Origin: Nilaparvata lugens
Lineage: Eukaryota; Arthropoda; Insecta; Hemiptera; Delphacidae
DNA length: 64,000 nucleotides
Assembly: GCF_014356525.2 (NCBI RefSeq)
Contig: NC_052509.1
Span: forward strand, 29,190,890 to 29,254,889
Direction of reading: 5' to 3'
Shown here: positions 32,551-43,676 of the stretch, one piece after another
Layout of the letters: every line of letters starts with the position of its first letter
How positions within the stretch are numbered: the first letter of the stretch is position 1
The notes under the pieces: model-generated
The model's database searches: none
Told to the model about the DNA's origin: nothing
What the model saw: the letters and a program-made list of their open reading frames with translations, nothing else
Program-made: the position numbers and the translations under genes

Positions 32551-33506
32551 ATGTTGTCTAAAACATATAGGAGGAGGAGGAGAGGAAGGAACATAGTAAA
32601 TAACAAGAAGGAGAGTTTAATCGGAAAGATTAAGAAATTGAGAAAAGTAATCAGCAACAAGCATAAAAGCTTAGTTAATTTTGAAAAACGATCGGATGAA
32701 TACAATAGGAAAACTCTATCACCATTGATAGAACCTATAATTGAATTGGGAAAAACCAAATCTAGTTTGCACTCTAATCATGCTGTAAAAAAGGAAGAAG
32801 TAAAAGAGGAACAAGAGAGTATGGAAATTGATGATAATGAGGAGGATGAGGAGGATGATGAGGAAGATGAGCAGAGTTATGAGAGTTCATCAGAGAATTT
32901 TTTAAGCTCAACTAAATTTGAAAACAGTTTACTTGGTTCTAGTAAAAACGATGATGTGCTGTCATAATATCTAAAAACGTTTCATGCGGAAAAATTGAAT
33001 AATTCAATCAGTTATGGAATTTCATACAATTCTAAAGATGACGTGTATTATATTGGAAATCAGCAAGTAATATTCGACGATGGTTATATAGATATTGGTA
33101 AAGACAGATTTTGAATAACTCACGGTCTACTTGAGTTATTATTCAGTTCAAGACCGAATTCGAATCTTTATAATCAGAGAGATCTGGATAAGCATAAAAA
33201 AATCTTAACACTCACAGGCATACATTTAGATCGAAGAGGCTATGTTAAACGAAATCAGGGAATTAAATCGCAAATGATTCAGAAGTTATTTCCCAGTAAA
33301 AAAATTAGTAAAAAGAAGGGATGGGTTTATTGAAATTTGCAAAAAATAATTCTCATGATAGAATTTATCAATACTTTGATAATTTTGACGAATTAGTGGA
33401 AAGATTAAATTTACTCTATTCCTCAAAAGCTTCTGGCAACACTGGACATGATATTGAGATCGCATCTATAATTGAAGAGCTAAAAGAAGCAAAACTAATT
33501 GTTTAG
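32551..33506 (+). pseudogene. Acidic structural-type protein (family seen next to the ATPase; resembles DUF8207-like arthropod proteins)
   Basis: ATG 32551. Basic start (RRRRRGR), helical segment with KLRKVISNKHKSL and TLSPLIEPI, then a strongly acidic EEDEEDDEEDEQ run. After in-frame TAA (32965) the same frame continues with SYGISYNSKDDVYYIG, past TGA (33112), then LLELLFSSRPNSNLY and LTGIHLDRRGYVKRN. After a frameshift near 33315 it continues as GLLKFAKNNSHDRIYQY, ending in a GNTGHDIEIASIIEELKEA block at 33506. The protein at 63376 onward matches it in the N-terminal helix. I recall this C-terminal block from arthropod proteins annotated as DUF8207. The exact role is unknown; its place suggests a capsid-associated or DNA-binding protein. 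Confidence 0.7.
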
Positions 33507-33513
33507 TGTTACG

Positions 33514-33669
33514 ATGACTCTGCATCGATTCGGTCGAATTGATACACCTAGTGCTGGGCCTGCTGTTGCTAATCTTACGTGTGATATTGACTCGATAACG
33601 CAGAAGATAGTCGAATCGACCAATTCCCCAACCTATATAGTCAGCCTAACCTCAACATCTGTCATATAG
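33514..33669 (+). pseudogene. N-terminus of an FGR-motif gene, cut by a retroelement
   Basis: ATG 33514 lies seven bases after the previous stop. It starts MTLHRFGRIDTPSAGPAV and continues NLTCDIDSITQK before the text loses similarity to any pattern; stop at 33667. The HRFGR start recalls KFGR in the small gene at 880-1152. Immediately after follows a Ty3/gypsy fragment, so the gene was probably truncated by that insertion. Confidence 0.45.
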
Positions 33670-33680
33670 TACAAGGATGA

Positions 33681-33945
33681 CTAAAGAAAGCTGCCGACCA
33701 ACGTGAAAAAATTCATGACAAGACATCAAAACAAGTCAAATACAATGTTGGAGATGAAATATTAGTGAAAGCTCACCGATCTTCAGATGCATTAGGAAAA
33801 CTAACCAAGAAATTTTTCCACCTTTTCACAGGCCCATATAAAGTTCATGGAATATCAAACAGAAATACTGTACAAATTCAAGACCCAGATAACCCTACCA
33901 TCATATGATGGGAAAACGTGTCATTAAATAACCCCTATCGTTGAT
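33681..33945 (+). pseudogene. Ty3/gypsy integrase C-terminal fragment
   Basis: Frame from 33681: KKAADQREKIHDKTSKQ, YNVGDEILVKAHRSS, LTKKFFHLFTGPYKVH, then NTVQIQDPDNPTII, an in-frame TGA (33906) and WENVSLNNPY. This is the SH3-like and GPY/F-type end of a gypsy integrase. No protease, RT or RNase H is present. It is a small relic inside the virus-like core. Confidence 0.7.
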
Positions 33946-36900
33946 ACAATGTCAAAACTAATCATTAAATTCAATAAAATGTGCTAAATAAAAGTCAAAT
34001 ACGCCATGAAGCAGCCCACCGCAAGATAGCCTATTCTCAGAAAACTCATCAACAACGCCTAGGTTATTTGTGAGGCACTAACTTGACTACAGAAATTATA
34101 CAAGTTATTGTCTAGTATACACAATAAACGCCACAAATATATTCAATAAACTTCGATTTACAACAATTTGTAAACTCATTATGTGAACCAAGCCAAGAAA
34201 ACTCCACTCGAACATAAATCATTGTAAAGCAAAAAATTACTCAATGCAAACTTGATTTTTCGCACACCTTAATGCATTGATGACTCATATAAAATTGTGT
34301 TTGTGTATGGTGTTTCCCTGTTTATCGAAAAAGGAGATAAGTTATTTTTCTCATATTTTTATACTATATGTAAGTTATTTGGGGTTAAACTACCAAAATT
34401 TCTGTTTGTTTATGTTTTTTTTTTAATGGTATGTCATCAGCTGTTTCCAGTCTATGATCACCGATGGAAACCGTCTAGCACTTGAATATTTTCATGTTTA
34501 TAAACAAAAAACCTAACCTCAAATAGAAAAAAAATGTAACTTATATGTTTAAAGTTTGTTATAAAGTTATTATTGTCGATTAAAACACTCTTAAAATTTT
34601 CTGTGGAACTGAAATAAAAATTTAAATGTTGGTTTCGGGAGATAATTTAAAAACATTTTCACATAGTGAATCTCATAAGCGGTATTACCAAAAGCACAAT
34701 AAAGACCAGCTCTCAAAAGTTTATAATTTGAATACCTCGTATGTTGCAAAATAATTTTATTGTCAAATTCCAAATTGTGTATATATTATGTTTAAAGAGT
34801 CTGTTACTGTCTAAAATTAGGTGAGCATTGTCACCTTGAGATCAAATCTAACCTCAATGTACTATCATACTTGCAGACTGCAGTGTCAAATTTTTTTTAG
34901 TGGCAAACCTGCATCCTTTTTGAATTTGCTATTAGCGGGATTCTTCAAATAATCCACACGTCTTGTGTATCGAGTTTTATTGTAGTTTATCATTTATTTT
35001 ATACATAAGATGATTGCAGACATGGTTCCAACATCTTACTATTTTTCTAGTATTAGTTTATAGAAATGCTGTTGTATGCCCTATGAATTGTCAAGTCATT
35101 GTAAGGAAATTGTTTAGTTCTGAGTACAATTTTAGCTCGCAATCATGACATTGATTTAGATTTATTTGAAATTCTCACAATGTACTCTAAATGCAAAAGC
35201 TCAATTTGTTCAAATTTAAATAAATCGGGGCCCTTGTGTCACGATATCCTTCTTTTTAAGGAACTAAAATTGATAAATAAATTATAGGAAATCAAATTAT
35301 AGAAAATAGAAATATTTCTATCATGAGAAGCTGTTGTAAACCAACACAAGACCTAGCTAATATAACTACTGCTATTATCTCACCTTATGTTTATAATGTT
35401 TCACTATGTATCTTTTCTTGTATGTCATTTATATATAATAATGAATTTATTGTGCAATCTTTTCCATATAAATTATTGTTATGAGTAGGAATATTATTGG
35501 AAAACTAACCTCATTTAGTCAACATGTTTTTGAAATATGTCAAAGGGGCACATCCTCATAAATTATTTACCTGTCAATAAGACGAGAAGAATGTTCTTCA
35601 TTTTTCATATTTGAATTCATAAAATATCTTGAAGATGTCGAATTTGAAAATATTGAAAGACAACATGCAATAAAATAAATAAATTAAAGTATAGTGTTTA
35701 CTCACCGGTATATAGTAGTTGAATTGTTGTTATAAGCAGACAATCACCTGTCAAGCGCTTATCTTTGTACCGTTATTATCAAAATTAGCCTCTCTTGCTA
35801 TTGCTTTATTTTCTTTTGTAGAATTAAAATTTATTTATTGTAATTATTTTTTATTTCCTCGTACTTCACATCACTGTATCACATGACTTGTGCCAATGTT
35901 ATCGTAGGTCAGTGATTCTTGTAATCACCACGTGAATGTGATGTCTGATAAGGGAGAAGCTAGCTTCATACGGTATGTTCTAGTGATAAGAGGTTCGACT
36001 TTTGTTTGTATTAAAAAATATCCCGGTTTCAAATTTATGTAAATTGCTGATTTTGAATCACTACATCTGGGAACTACTTTCTTTATTTGCAAACGTCATT
36101 GTGACGAAAGCCATTTTGAATTAATTCAACCTATCAGAAGCCCAGATTTAATTATTCAAGGGTGTATGAACTTAAGTATCTTGAAAAATAACCACTTCCG
36201 AGATGATCATCTAGCGGTAGACAACCATGGTTGAATGTTCCCCATTTAACTGTTTTAAATGTTAAAGTAAATGTCTCAAATAATTGTAAATCAGCACCAA
36301 ATACCGTTTCTTATATATTTTCTGATTAATCACGGAGTGAAGTGAAATATAAAAAAATAAAACGTCACCGAACTTAGCTGCCGACACTCTGCCTGTGCCA
36401 CAACGTGAGCGATCCATATCCGAGGTCCAGTCAATTTTCATCCGAAGACATTAGTGAGTAATTTCAAGTGAGTAATTTCATTTCATCATTTTGTATTGGG
36501 CCCAATGCACAGTGCAGTGCATCGATAAAATATAACAAAGCGCTAACGACGAATTATTTGAAACTGAGAGTCTCCGACAATACATGAAATTTGTATTAAT
36601 TGTAATCTCATTTCTTGCTTTCCACGCCAGCCCCCTGAGTCTCAGTCGCTCAAGGCTAGTAATTAACTTATTTTTCAAATATTATCAAATCTCTCCAATT
36701 CAATATCTGGACTTTGTTCAATCAAATATCCTGCTAAAAAACTTTGAATATAGTAACTCTTCAAATTATCATCACAGTGTTGAATGTGTTGCACACATTA
36801 GACTGTGATTTTTTGTATAAAGTGTGGATTTTTTGTGCGCATTATATTTGCAGTTTATTATCAACTTATTGCAATTCATTTCATCCCGTGTTTGGCAAAC

Positions 36901-37233
36901 TCACAAGGTATAGTTATAAGACGAGCAAAGGTCTCCCTGAACTGTATTCTTGACTGTGGGAGTCGGCCGGAAGTGTTGAGCCTATTGATATATTCGCAAA
37001 CGCCACATTACACCACCTTCCATCATTTGTGATTGGATATTATCTTTATATATTTTTTGAGTTCTATGAAGACGGTGTAATCGAGTTGAAAGGAGAGAAT
37101 AACTACCTCCCAGACTGATTACTCCGGACTCATTCCACTCTTTCTTTGTATTGGCCTTCCTGCTCCCGGGCGGAGGTGAACCTCGAACAACGTGGAGACC
37201 ATTACAAGAGGTAACCCCCAAGGAAGCCCATTA
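33946..37233. other. 3.3 kb without recognised genes
   Basis: AT-rich sequence with only short random frames. It probably includes a decayed LTR from the gypsy fragment and other old insertions. TATA-like and splice-like words occur, but none in a supported arrangement. Confidence 0.55.
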
Positions 37234-37510
37234 CAGTAATAATTTATAAATCATTTTCAATCATTGGTCTTCAAATGATTGAAAAGTACTTTAAAGTACT
37301 TTACTAAATCATTTGAGGTAATTTATAAATCATTTTCAATCATTGATCTTCAAGTAATTGAAAAGTACTTCAAAGTAATTCATTCAAATCATTCTAAGTA
37401 ATTTATAAATCATTTTCAATCATTGGTCTTCAAATGATTGAGAAGTACTTCAAAGTACTTAACTAAATCATTTAAGGTAATTTATAAATCATTTTCAATC
37501 ATTGGTCCTC
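37234..37510. repeat. 79-bp tandem array at the inner edge of the right arm
   Basis: AATTTATAAATCATTTTC recurs at 37241, 37320, 37400 and 37479, that is 79-80 bases apart. Each unit contains the self-complementary word AAAGTACTTTAAAGTACTT or a variant. The inner 130 bases of the arm itself use similar words (ATTTTAAAGTACTTTCAAAT). The left side has no matching array. Confidence 0.8.
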
Positions 37511-37654
37511 AATGACATTTCATGGAGAATTAAAAGTAATTTGAAAGTACTTTAAAATGATTTAACTTGCCCTAAAAAGAGGTGACAAATTTTAAATCAC
37601 TGGCAATTAGTTTCAAGCACTTTCAAATCATTTCCTTGCTGCTTGGGTGGCTTA

Positions 37655-37865
37655 TACACGTACGGGATAGGAAAATTATGTTCGACGCATCATCACGTCT
37701 AAGCTACTAGACTGAAACTAACTTGCAATTTTGCATGTAGCGATTCTTATAATTAACCAAAGATGGTTATAGGCCTATTTTCAATTCTTCAAAATTTCAT
37801 TACGTCAAGTTCTCAGTTTGTCAAGTTTCCAAATAGATCCTTGCGGAGCACGGGGTTCTGCTAGT
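37655..37865. mobile_element. Helitron-like non-autonomous repeat, copy 2 (right arm)
   Basis: Mirror of the copy at 22878-23095, running from TGGCTTATACACGTACGGG to CGGAGCACGGGGTTCTGCTAG. The CTAG end with the preceding GC-rich hairpin-like word is clear in this orientation. Confidence 0.5.
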
Positions 37866-40800
37866 AAAATATATGTGCATTGTACATTGGTATTTTCTCT
37901 CGAACTGACATCTTGGGCTGATTACAGTAACTACAGTGACCAGTTGACAGTATGTCTTTAGGAAATTAATTTTTGGTGATAGGTCTACTTGTTTACAACA
38001 GATGATTAGCATGGTCGATAAACCCAATGTCGCCAACCCAATCAGCAACTGGCCGTTTTCACACCGACACGTCACGACAGGACAGGATTTACTCTGATAG
38101 ACAGTATAAGAGGAGGCTTTGGTTTATAACTGCGCAAGGTTCACTGTTCACGAAACTACTAGTAACTTATATCAATATATTCATGAATATAGTAATGATA
38201 AAATTTGGTTTGGAGCAAATCGTACGTAAATTAACTCAATATTATCAGTGGCTGTCTTCAGCTTTAGAAAAATGTTTCAATATGAATATATAAGGCTATG
38301 CTAATCTGTGATTTTCATTGAAAAAATATGGAAGAATTTACATTTCTGGCTTGGAAATGGGAAAAAACGTCATCAGATTTTGATACTCGGCCACTTTTGG
38401 TTTGAAAAAATAGTCAGTAATGCTCTTGAGGCCAAAAATATTCCATCGTCATCAAAGAAAGCAAATAATGTTGAGAACAAACAAGAAACTTCAATGTTAA
38501 TAATTCGGAGAAACATTCCACGGAGATTATTTATGTTTATGCATGCTCAGAGGATTTGGAACGTTCTTCTTCGGATGAAAAAGGAAATATGTCCTCTGAA
38601 GAGAAGCATTACTGAACCGCTGCAAAAGAACTTTTGACTGGAAAGGAAATTAATACACTTGAAAGGAAATTAACTCGCTTGGGTGAGATCTTCTGTTTCA
38701 TCATTCGAGCAAGAACTTGAAATATGAGGCGATATTACTAGTTAAATATGAGCTCAAGAGTAAGCTCAACAAGAAAGTTCGATCATTATTCGGTGAGATG
38801 AAATATTTTCTAGTTTCCTCTGCCATCTTCCAAATATCATTATTTGCATTAGACATCCATTTTCGTGTAGTCGGGTTAATAGTATTGATGGGTTACTGTT
38901 CAAATAATGTTTGCTCATACTTGAAGTAGTGAAGGAATCTCAATTCGTTGAATAAATAATTCACAGGAAGCTAAAATTATGAAGAAAAAACATGAAAGTT
39001 GAGTGATTATTTTCATATACTATCATTTATTAACTCTGATGGTGTCGGAATGTCGGTAAAATGGTCTTCAACTACTCTTCTCCAAAGTTATATGATGTAG
39101 AAGTAAGGATTCAACCTAACAATTTTATATTAGTTGAAATGTAAATTTGTTAACATTTGCACTGTCTTAACTTTTTTATCTTATAAACTTTTATCCTTCA
39201 TTGGAGTAGGTAATGTTGTATTCAGCTAGTTCTTTTGACTTTGAAGAGGTATATTTTTTGAAGAGGTTACAAGGCATGAGCTGATATGAGTCACAAAGTT
39301 TCATAAGTCATTCACATCTTATTCTCTTGTGAAATCAAACTAGTCAAAAGTTGTATGCATTCATGAGACAATTAGATAGGCCTGATAGTTTGCTACAAGA
39401 TATGCATCATTATTATGGCAACATATAATATATAATGGTTCTACTATTCATCATGATTCTCTACCTATGGACCTATATAGATACCTATTTATACCTATAC
39501 AAAGTGCTCACGACTTCCCTACTAATATATTCTAGGGCAATGTTCCTGGGTAAAAAACATATCTAAATATTATATTTCAATTGTCCGGAAGTCTTCAGTT
39601 ACTCATACAGCAGCCATTTTGCTTTTTTCACTTATTATTTGTTTTCTAAAAAATGGTTGAACATACGAAATAGGTGAAGCTTTGTTTTATGAATTTGAAA
39701 AATTATTTGAAACTTTTCAATCATTTATAACAACTAGACAAAGCTACAAAAAAACTATGATAATTTTTCAAATTCATAAAACAAAGCTTCACCTATTTCG
39801 TATGTTCAACCATTTTTTAGAAAACGAATAATAAGTGAAAAAAGCAAAATGGCTGCTGTATGAGTAACTGAAGACTTCCGGACAATTTAAATATGATATT
39901 TAGATATGTCTCTTACCCAGGAACAATACCCTAGAGTATTGGTGTTGGTAAACACTCTGTATATAGGATACCTAAACCTGAGGTAGATGTTGATCTGTCC
40001 CTTTTTTGTTAGAAACTTGAGGTTGCATTATCCAAACTCACTTGATTTGCAGTACATGATAGGCATACCCTATTTTTGAAGCTGATCCCATTCCCCAAAC
40101 TCTTGTTACGATAATGAAATGTTGTTGGAGGTAGGTATATAACACACATAGGTGTAAGCGGACAATAGCTGGAATGAAGCGAGAAGAAAGAGGAGAGAAA
40201 TACAAAATAGGAGCCTGAATTAATGCAAGTGGAATTAATAACAATAATAACAATGGAAGCGGAGGGAGTGCGCAGCAGAGAGAGGTTGACCAGAGAAAGC
40301 AACAAAACCCACATTGCAGTGCAATTCCAATTTTATTCCAAAGCATGCAGATATAGCCGGCAATTTTCGGCCAGAATCACCACTTCCAAGTCATAAAATA
40401 TCGCAATATGGTTCGCTTAATATGAACAAAACCTTGTAATTGGTGTCAGCCTATTATGAGTTGGATGAGAATTCCCCTTTCAGAGGTCGAGCCGTGATTC
40501 CAATAGACTATTGTTGATAAATTGATACGCGCGTTATTGTGGTGAGTAAACAACTGTAGTCTCGGATGGCCGCAATATGTTCTGGGATCCTGATACATGC
40601 GGGCTATTTGCGACTTATTGAAATGAACAATTGATGCTTGAGGGAAAAACGGACGAGGATTTGAGGCTTTTCATTTTTAAATTTTGTTCAACTAGGATTT
40701 TCAGTTGCCATCTTTCAAATATAACTCTAGTAATAGGCCCACTTCACCCTTTGATCTTAGTCAACAAGCCAAAATCGGGTTGTCCTTCTGATGAGATTTC

Positions 40801-41268
40801 CTATTCAAGATTTTTTTAAATTTGTGATTTCACTCCATTTTTGATTATTTTGTACTGTATAACAATTTGTAATTCCTTATGCAGACCTACTTCTCATTTC
40901 TTTAATCCTTTTTGGTAGGTGTGCTCTCTTGTATTTCATAATCACATCCAATTTCAATCAAATCTACTCTTTCCTCTCACTCTCTCTCTCTTGGTTATGT
41001 CAGCTCTCTCATCAGCTCTCTCTTGGTTATGTCGAGTGAGTAAACGTGTGTTAGTTCGGCTTTGTCCTCTAACAGATATTTCGTAGGGTTATACAGTTCA
41101 ATTCACTACAAATTATACATCTAGTTATTCAGTTTCTCGAGCTAAACTCAATAGTGAAATTATATTTTTGATTAACTCACACTCTTTTTATTTATCTTGA
41201 AAAAACATTCCTAATTCTTCAGTCTACCTTCTTGCCTGTAGGAGTGTAAATCCACCTAATGGTACACG
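37866..41268. other. Right-arm sequence without recognised genes
   Basis: Mirror of 19821-22877. The same unassigned frames are present (38027-38293, 38308-38637, 38717-38929, 40009-40346). Their preservation in both arms is explained by recent duplication, so it does not count as evidence for coding. Confidence 0.5.
39396..39736. repeat. 341-bp insertion in the right arm forming a long palindrome
   Basis: Compared with the left arm (about 21350), TTTGCTA is interrupted by 341 bases ending CAACTA. The insert contains 39531-39708, an inverted copy of the adjacent arm segment 39757-39935 (CTAGGG...CCTGGG against CCCAGG...CCCTAG). The result is two arms of about 178 bp around a spacer of about 48 bp. 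CTA stands at both ends. Confidence 0.75.
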
Positions 41269-42015
41269 ATGGTTCGACCGAACAGAGGCACGCCAAAGAA
41301 TGATGTCAATGCTCCGAAGCCAGGGCCAGCTATTTCTGGATCATTGTCTGAAGAGACCCTCCGAATTATTCGACAGCAAATCGAGGAATCCGTGCATAAT
41401 GCCATTTCAATGGCTGTGAAGTCTATTTTTGAGGAACTTCAGGCATAGAAGGAGGAGAACAAACAGCTGCACGATAGAATTCGTGAGCTGGAGGTGTCTT
41501 GTCACCTAAAGGTCGACGACCTCGAGCAATACGGGCGCCGACATTCAATACGTATTTTTGGGATCCCGGAGAGCAAGATCCCCGAGAAAGAAGACACGGA
41601 GCTGCTGGCGCTTGATGTCTTCAACAAGAAGCTGAACGTGCCCGTGACTCTGGCGGATGTCAACCGCTCGCATCGCGTTGGAAGGTGTCAACCACCTCAA
41701 CAAGGGCAAGCAAAACCTAAGGACCGACCCATCATAGTTCGACTCTGCAGCTACCGGACCAGGAAAATGATCTTCGACGCTAAGAGGAAGCTGAAGGGTT
41801 CTGGCGTCACCATTCGCGAGGATCTGACTGCGGAGCATCTCAAGATCCTCAATGCTGCGGTCGACCGTCATGGGCATAGGAATGTCTGGTCATTGGATGG
41901 GAGGATCAAGATCTCTATCGGCGAGGGAGGATCCAAGAGGGTCCACACAGTCGAGAGTATGACTGACCTTCAAGAAATAAAAGTAAATTTAATCATTTCA
42001 GGATTCAATGACTAA
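41269..42015 (+). pseudogene. LINE ORF1-like protein, right-arm copy
   Basis: Starts MVRPNRGTPKNDVNAPK at 41269. It has the same in-frame TAG (41446-41448) as the left copy, then coiled coil, DLEQYGRRHSIRIFGIPE, NRSHRVGR, the RPIIVRLCSYRTRKMIF strand and a GRIKISIGEG segment to TAA at 42015. It lacks about four residues near the end that the left copy has. The frame of the second half is long and uninterrupted. It is a relic of an ORF1 of the RRM type, without the PHD finger seen in other LINEs here. Confidence 0.75.
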
Positions 42016-43676
42016 GGTGCCCTTCACTACAATAATAGGAAATTCGTATTAATACATTTCACAGTAGAATACCTTGGCATTTTTCATGAGCTGGCTTTCT
42101 GTTCTATAAATGAATCTTTCCATTGCTATTTATGATTATATATGAGGCAATTATTTCAAACTAAGGAGATCCACATCTGTTAATACTGATTAATAATTTA
42201 TCTTGATATTAATTCCTAAAACTATGTTCAATGCATCAACTACTCTACTCCAGAAGGTACTTAGAGAATCAGTATCTCTATTCTTACAAATAATTATTAC
42301 CTCTCTTACCAAAATTATTTCCATAATTGATAATTTTCGAAATGCTGAATTTCAAATAAATTCGATGATTGACATACGTTATAGATATGGATGTAATCTA
42401 TAGGTATAGATAGTAATCTCTTCTATATAAAGGTGTATATAATGATATCTTCTACTATTGCCACAGCTCGAACAATAGAAGCAAATGTGTGAAGAATTAT
42501 TAATATAACAGAGGGGTGGGTAGTCTGCTCATATGCTTATATAGGGGCTGTGTTTCATTTAACGTTATCTTAGACATTCATCACTAAAATATTACATTAC
42601 TCAATTTACTACTTTCATCGTTATTGTAACTCCCAATAGTTAATTATACTTCTAATACTATATATATAATATTTTTCATACTTCACCGTTCAATCCTATT
42701 TGTAACTCATCTAAAATAATCTAGCACTTTCTCCATCGTCTCCTCTACTTCTTATTTTTCTTTCTCGTTTCTCTTCTTGATCTTATATTTATAATGTTTA
42801 CTAGAATATTGTTGTAATTTTTATTATAACTGTTGTGATTTTTGCGATGATGATTTTCCATTCTTTTTCTTCTTCTTCTCTTTCTTTTTCTTTTCTTCTT
42901 CTGCTCCTTCTTCTTCTTTTCTTCTTCTTCTTCTTCTTCTTCTTTCCTTGATTAATTCGAGATCACAATACGATGTTCTATTTCTTATTCTATAGTTCAG
43001 TTTTATAAGTTCTTCTCAAGTTGTGCACATTCCTTCTTTCTCTTCTCTTCTTCCCTATTGAGTGAGGGATTTTTTCCACTAGCAATCCAGCATGTTCAAA
43101 TGTTTATTTCCTTTCTATATCTATTTCTCTTTCTACCTTCTCTCTTTCTATCTGATTACTTTTTACTGATATCCATATTTGATATCCGATTCTTTCCCAC
43201 TTTGAATCATACTATTCCTCTTCAATTTTATGCAAATATTATTCATTATCAGTTGTATTATGTATCTTTTCTCTATTGATAACTTTCTTCAAAGATTTTC
43301 TGTTTTTCTGCTGGCTTCTTCTTCTCTTTTTCAGTTTTTACAGGATCCCATTTCGCTCTATCTACACCTTGAACACGATCTTCCACTACTGGATTCCATC
43401 TCTCTCTATCTCCTCTTGGACTCGATTTTCCACCACTGGATTCCATCTCTCTCTGTTTCCACTTGGACTCGATCTTCCACTATTGGATTCCTTCTCGCTC
43501 TTCCTCCACCTGGACCCGATTCTTCCACTACTGGATACCTACTCGCTCTATCACCACTTGGACTAGACCTCCCACTAGCATTTCTTCCTCAATCTTCATC
43601 TTATTCACCATTAGGATAATTCATCACCGGAATTCCACACATCTACATCTTATTGTGTTTAGTGAATTTTTTGAAC
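42016..43676. other. Outer part of the right arm, pyrimidine-rich
   Basis: Non-coding: AT-rich to about 42850, a TTC tract at 42863-42952, pyrimidine-rich sequence, then at 43365-43570 the minisatellite of about 50-bp units with CTGGATTCCATCTCTCTCT and CCACTTGGACTCGAT. The open frames through the array (43230-43687) are by-products of its composition. Confidence 0.65.

Larger units (their letters stand above)
23225..37520. mobile_element. 14.3-kb virus-like core between the inverted arms (Polinton/adintovirus-like)
   Basis: Core between the two arms. It holds repeat arrays and a TATA promoter (23340-24640), a two-exon gene (24776-26393, minus), palindrome array (27043-27176), BIR gene (27186-27806, minus), DNA polymerase B (27905-31497), packaging ATPase (31842-32474), acidic structural-type gene (32551-33506), a truncated FGR-motif gene (33514-33669), a Ty3/gypsy remnant (33681-33945) and about 3.5 kb without genes ending in a 79-bp tandem array. 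PolB plus an A32-type ATPase is the hallmark pair of Polintons and adintoviruses. No integrase or capsid gene is found in the core; the gypsy insertion may have displaced or deleted that part. Confidence 0.75.
37521..43676. repeat. Right arm of giant inverted repeat (about 6.2 kb)
   Basis: Reverse complement of 17500-23224. It carries the second copy of the Helitron-like repeat (37655-37865), the ORF1 pseudogene (41269-42015), TTC tract (42863-42952) and the minisatellite (43365-43570), all in mirror order. It differs from the left arm by a 341-bp insertion that makes a local palindrome (39396-39736) and by extra minisatellite units. Beyond 43676 (outside) the match stops sharply. Confidence 0.9.

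Noticed and set aside
33681..33945. Possible integrase of the core virus-like element
   Set aside because: The GPYKV and VQIQDPDNP text matches the end of a Ty3/gypsy integrase, not the chromodomain integrase seen at 61659.
17500..43676. Simple assembly hairpin artefact as the sole explanation of the inverted arms
   Set aside because: The arms differ by substitutions, a 341-bp insertion and minisatellite copy number, and a 14-kb unique core separates them. A haplotype chimera is still possible and is noted in the finding.
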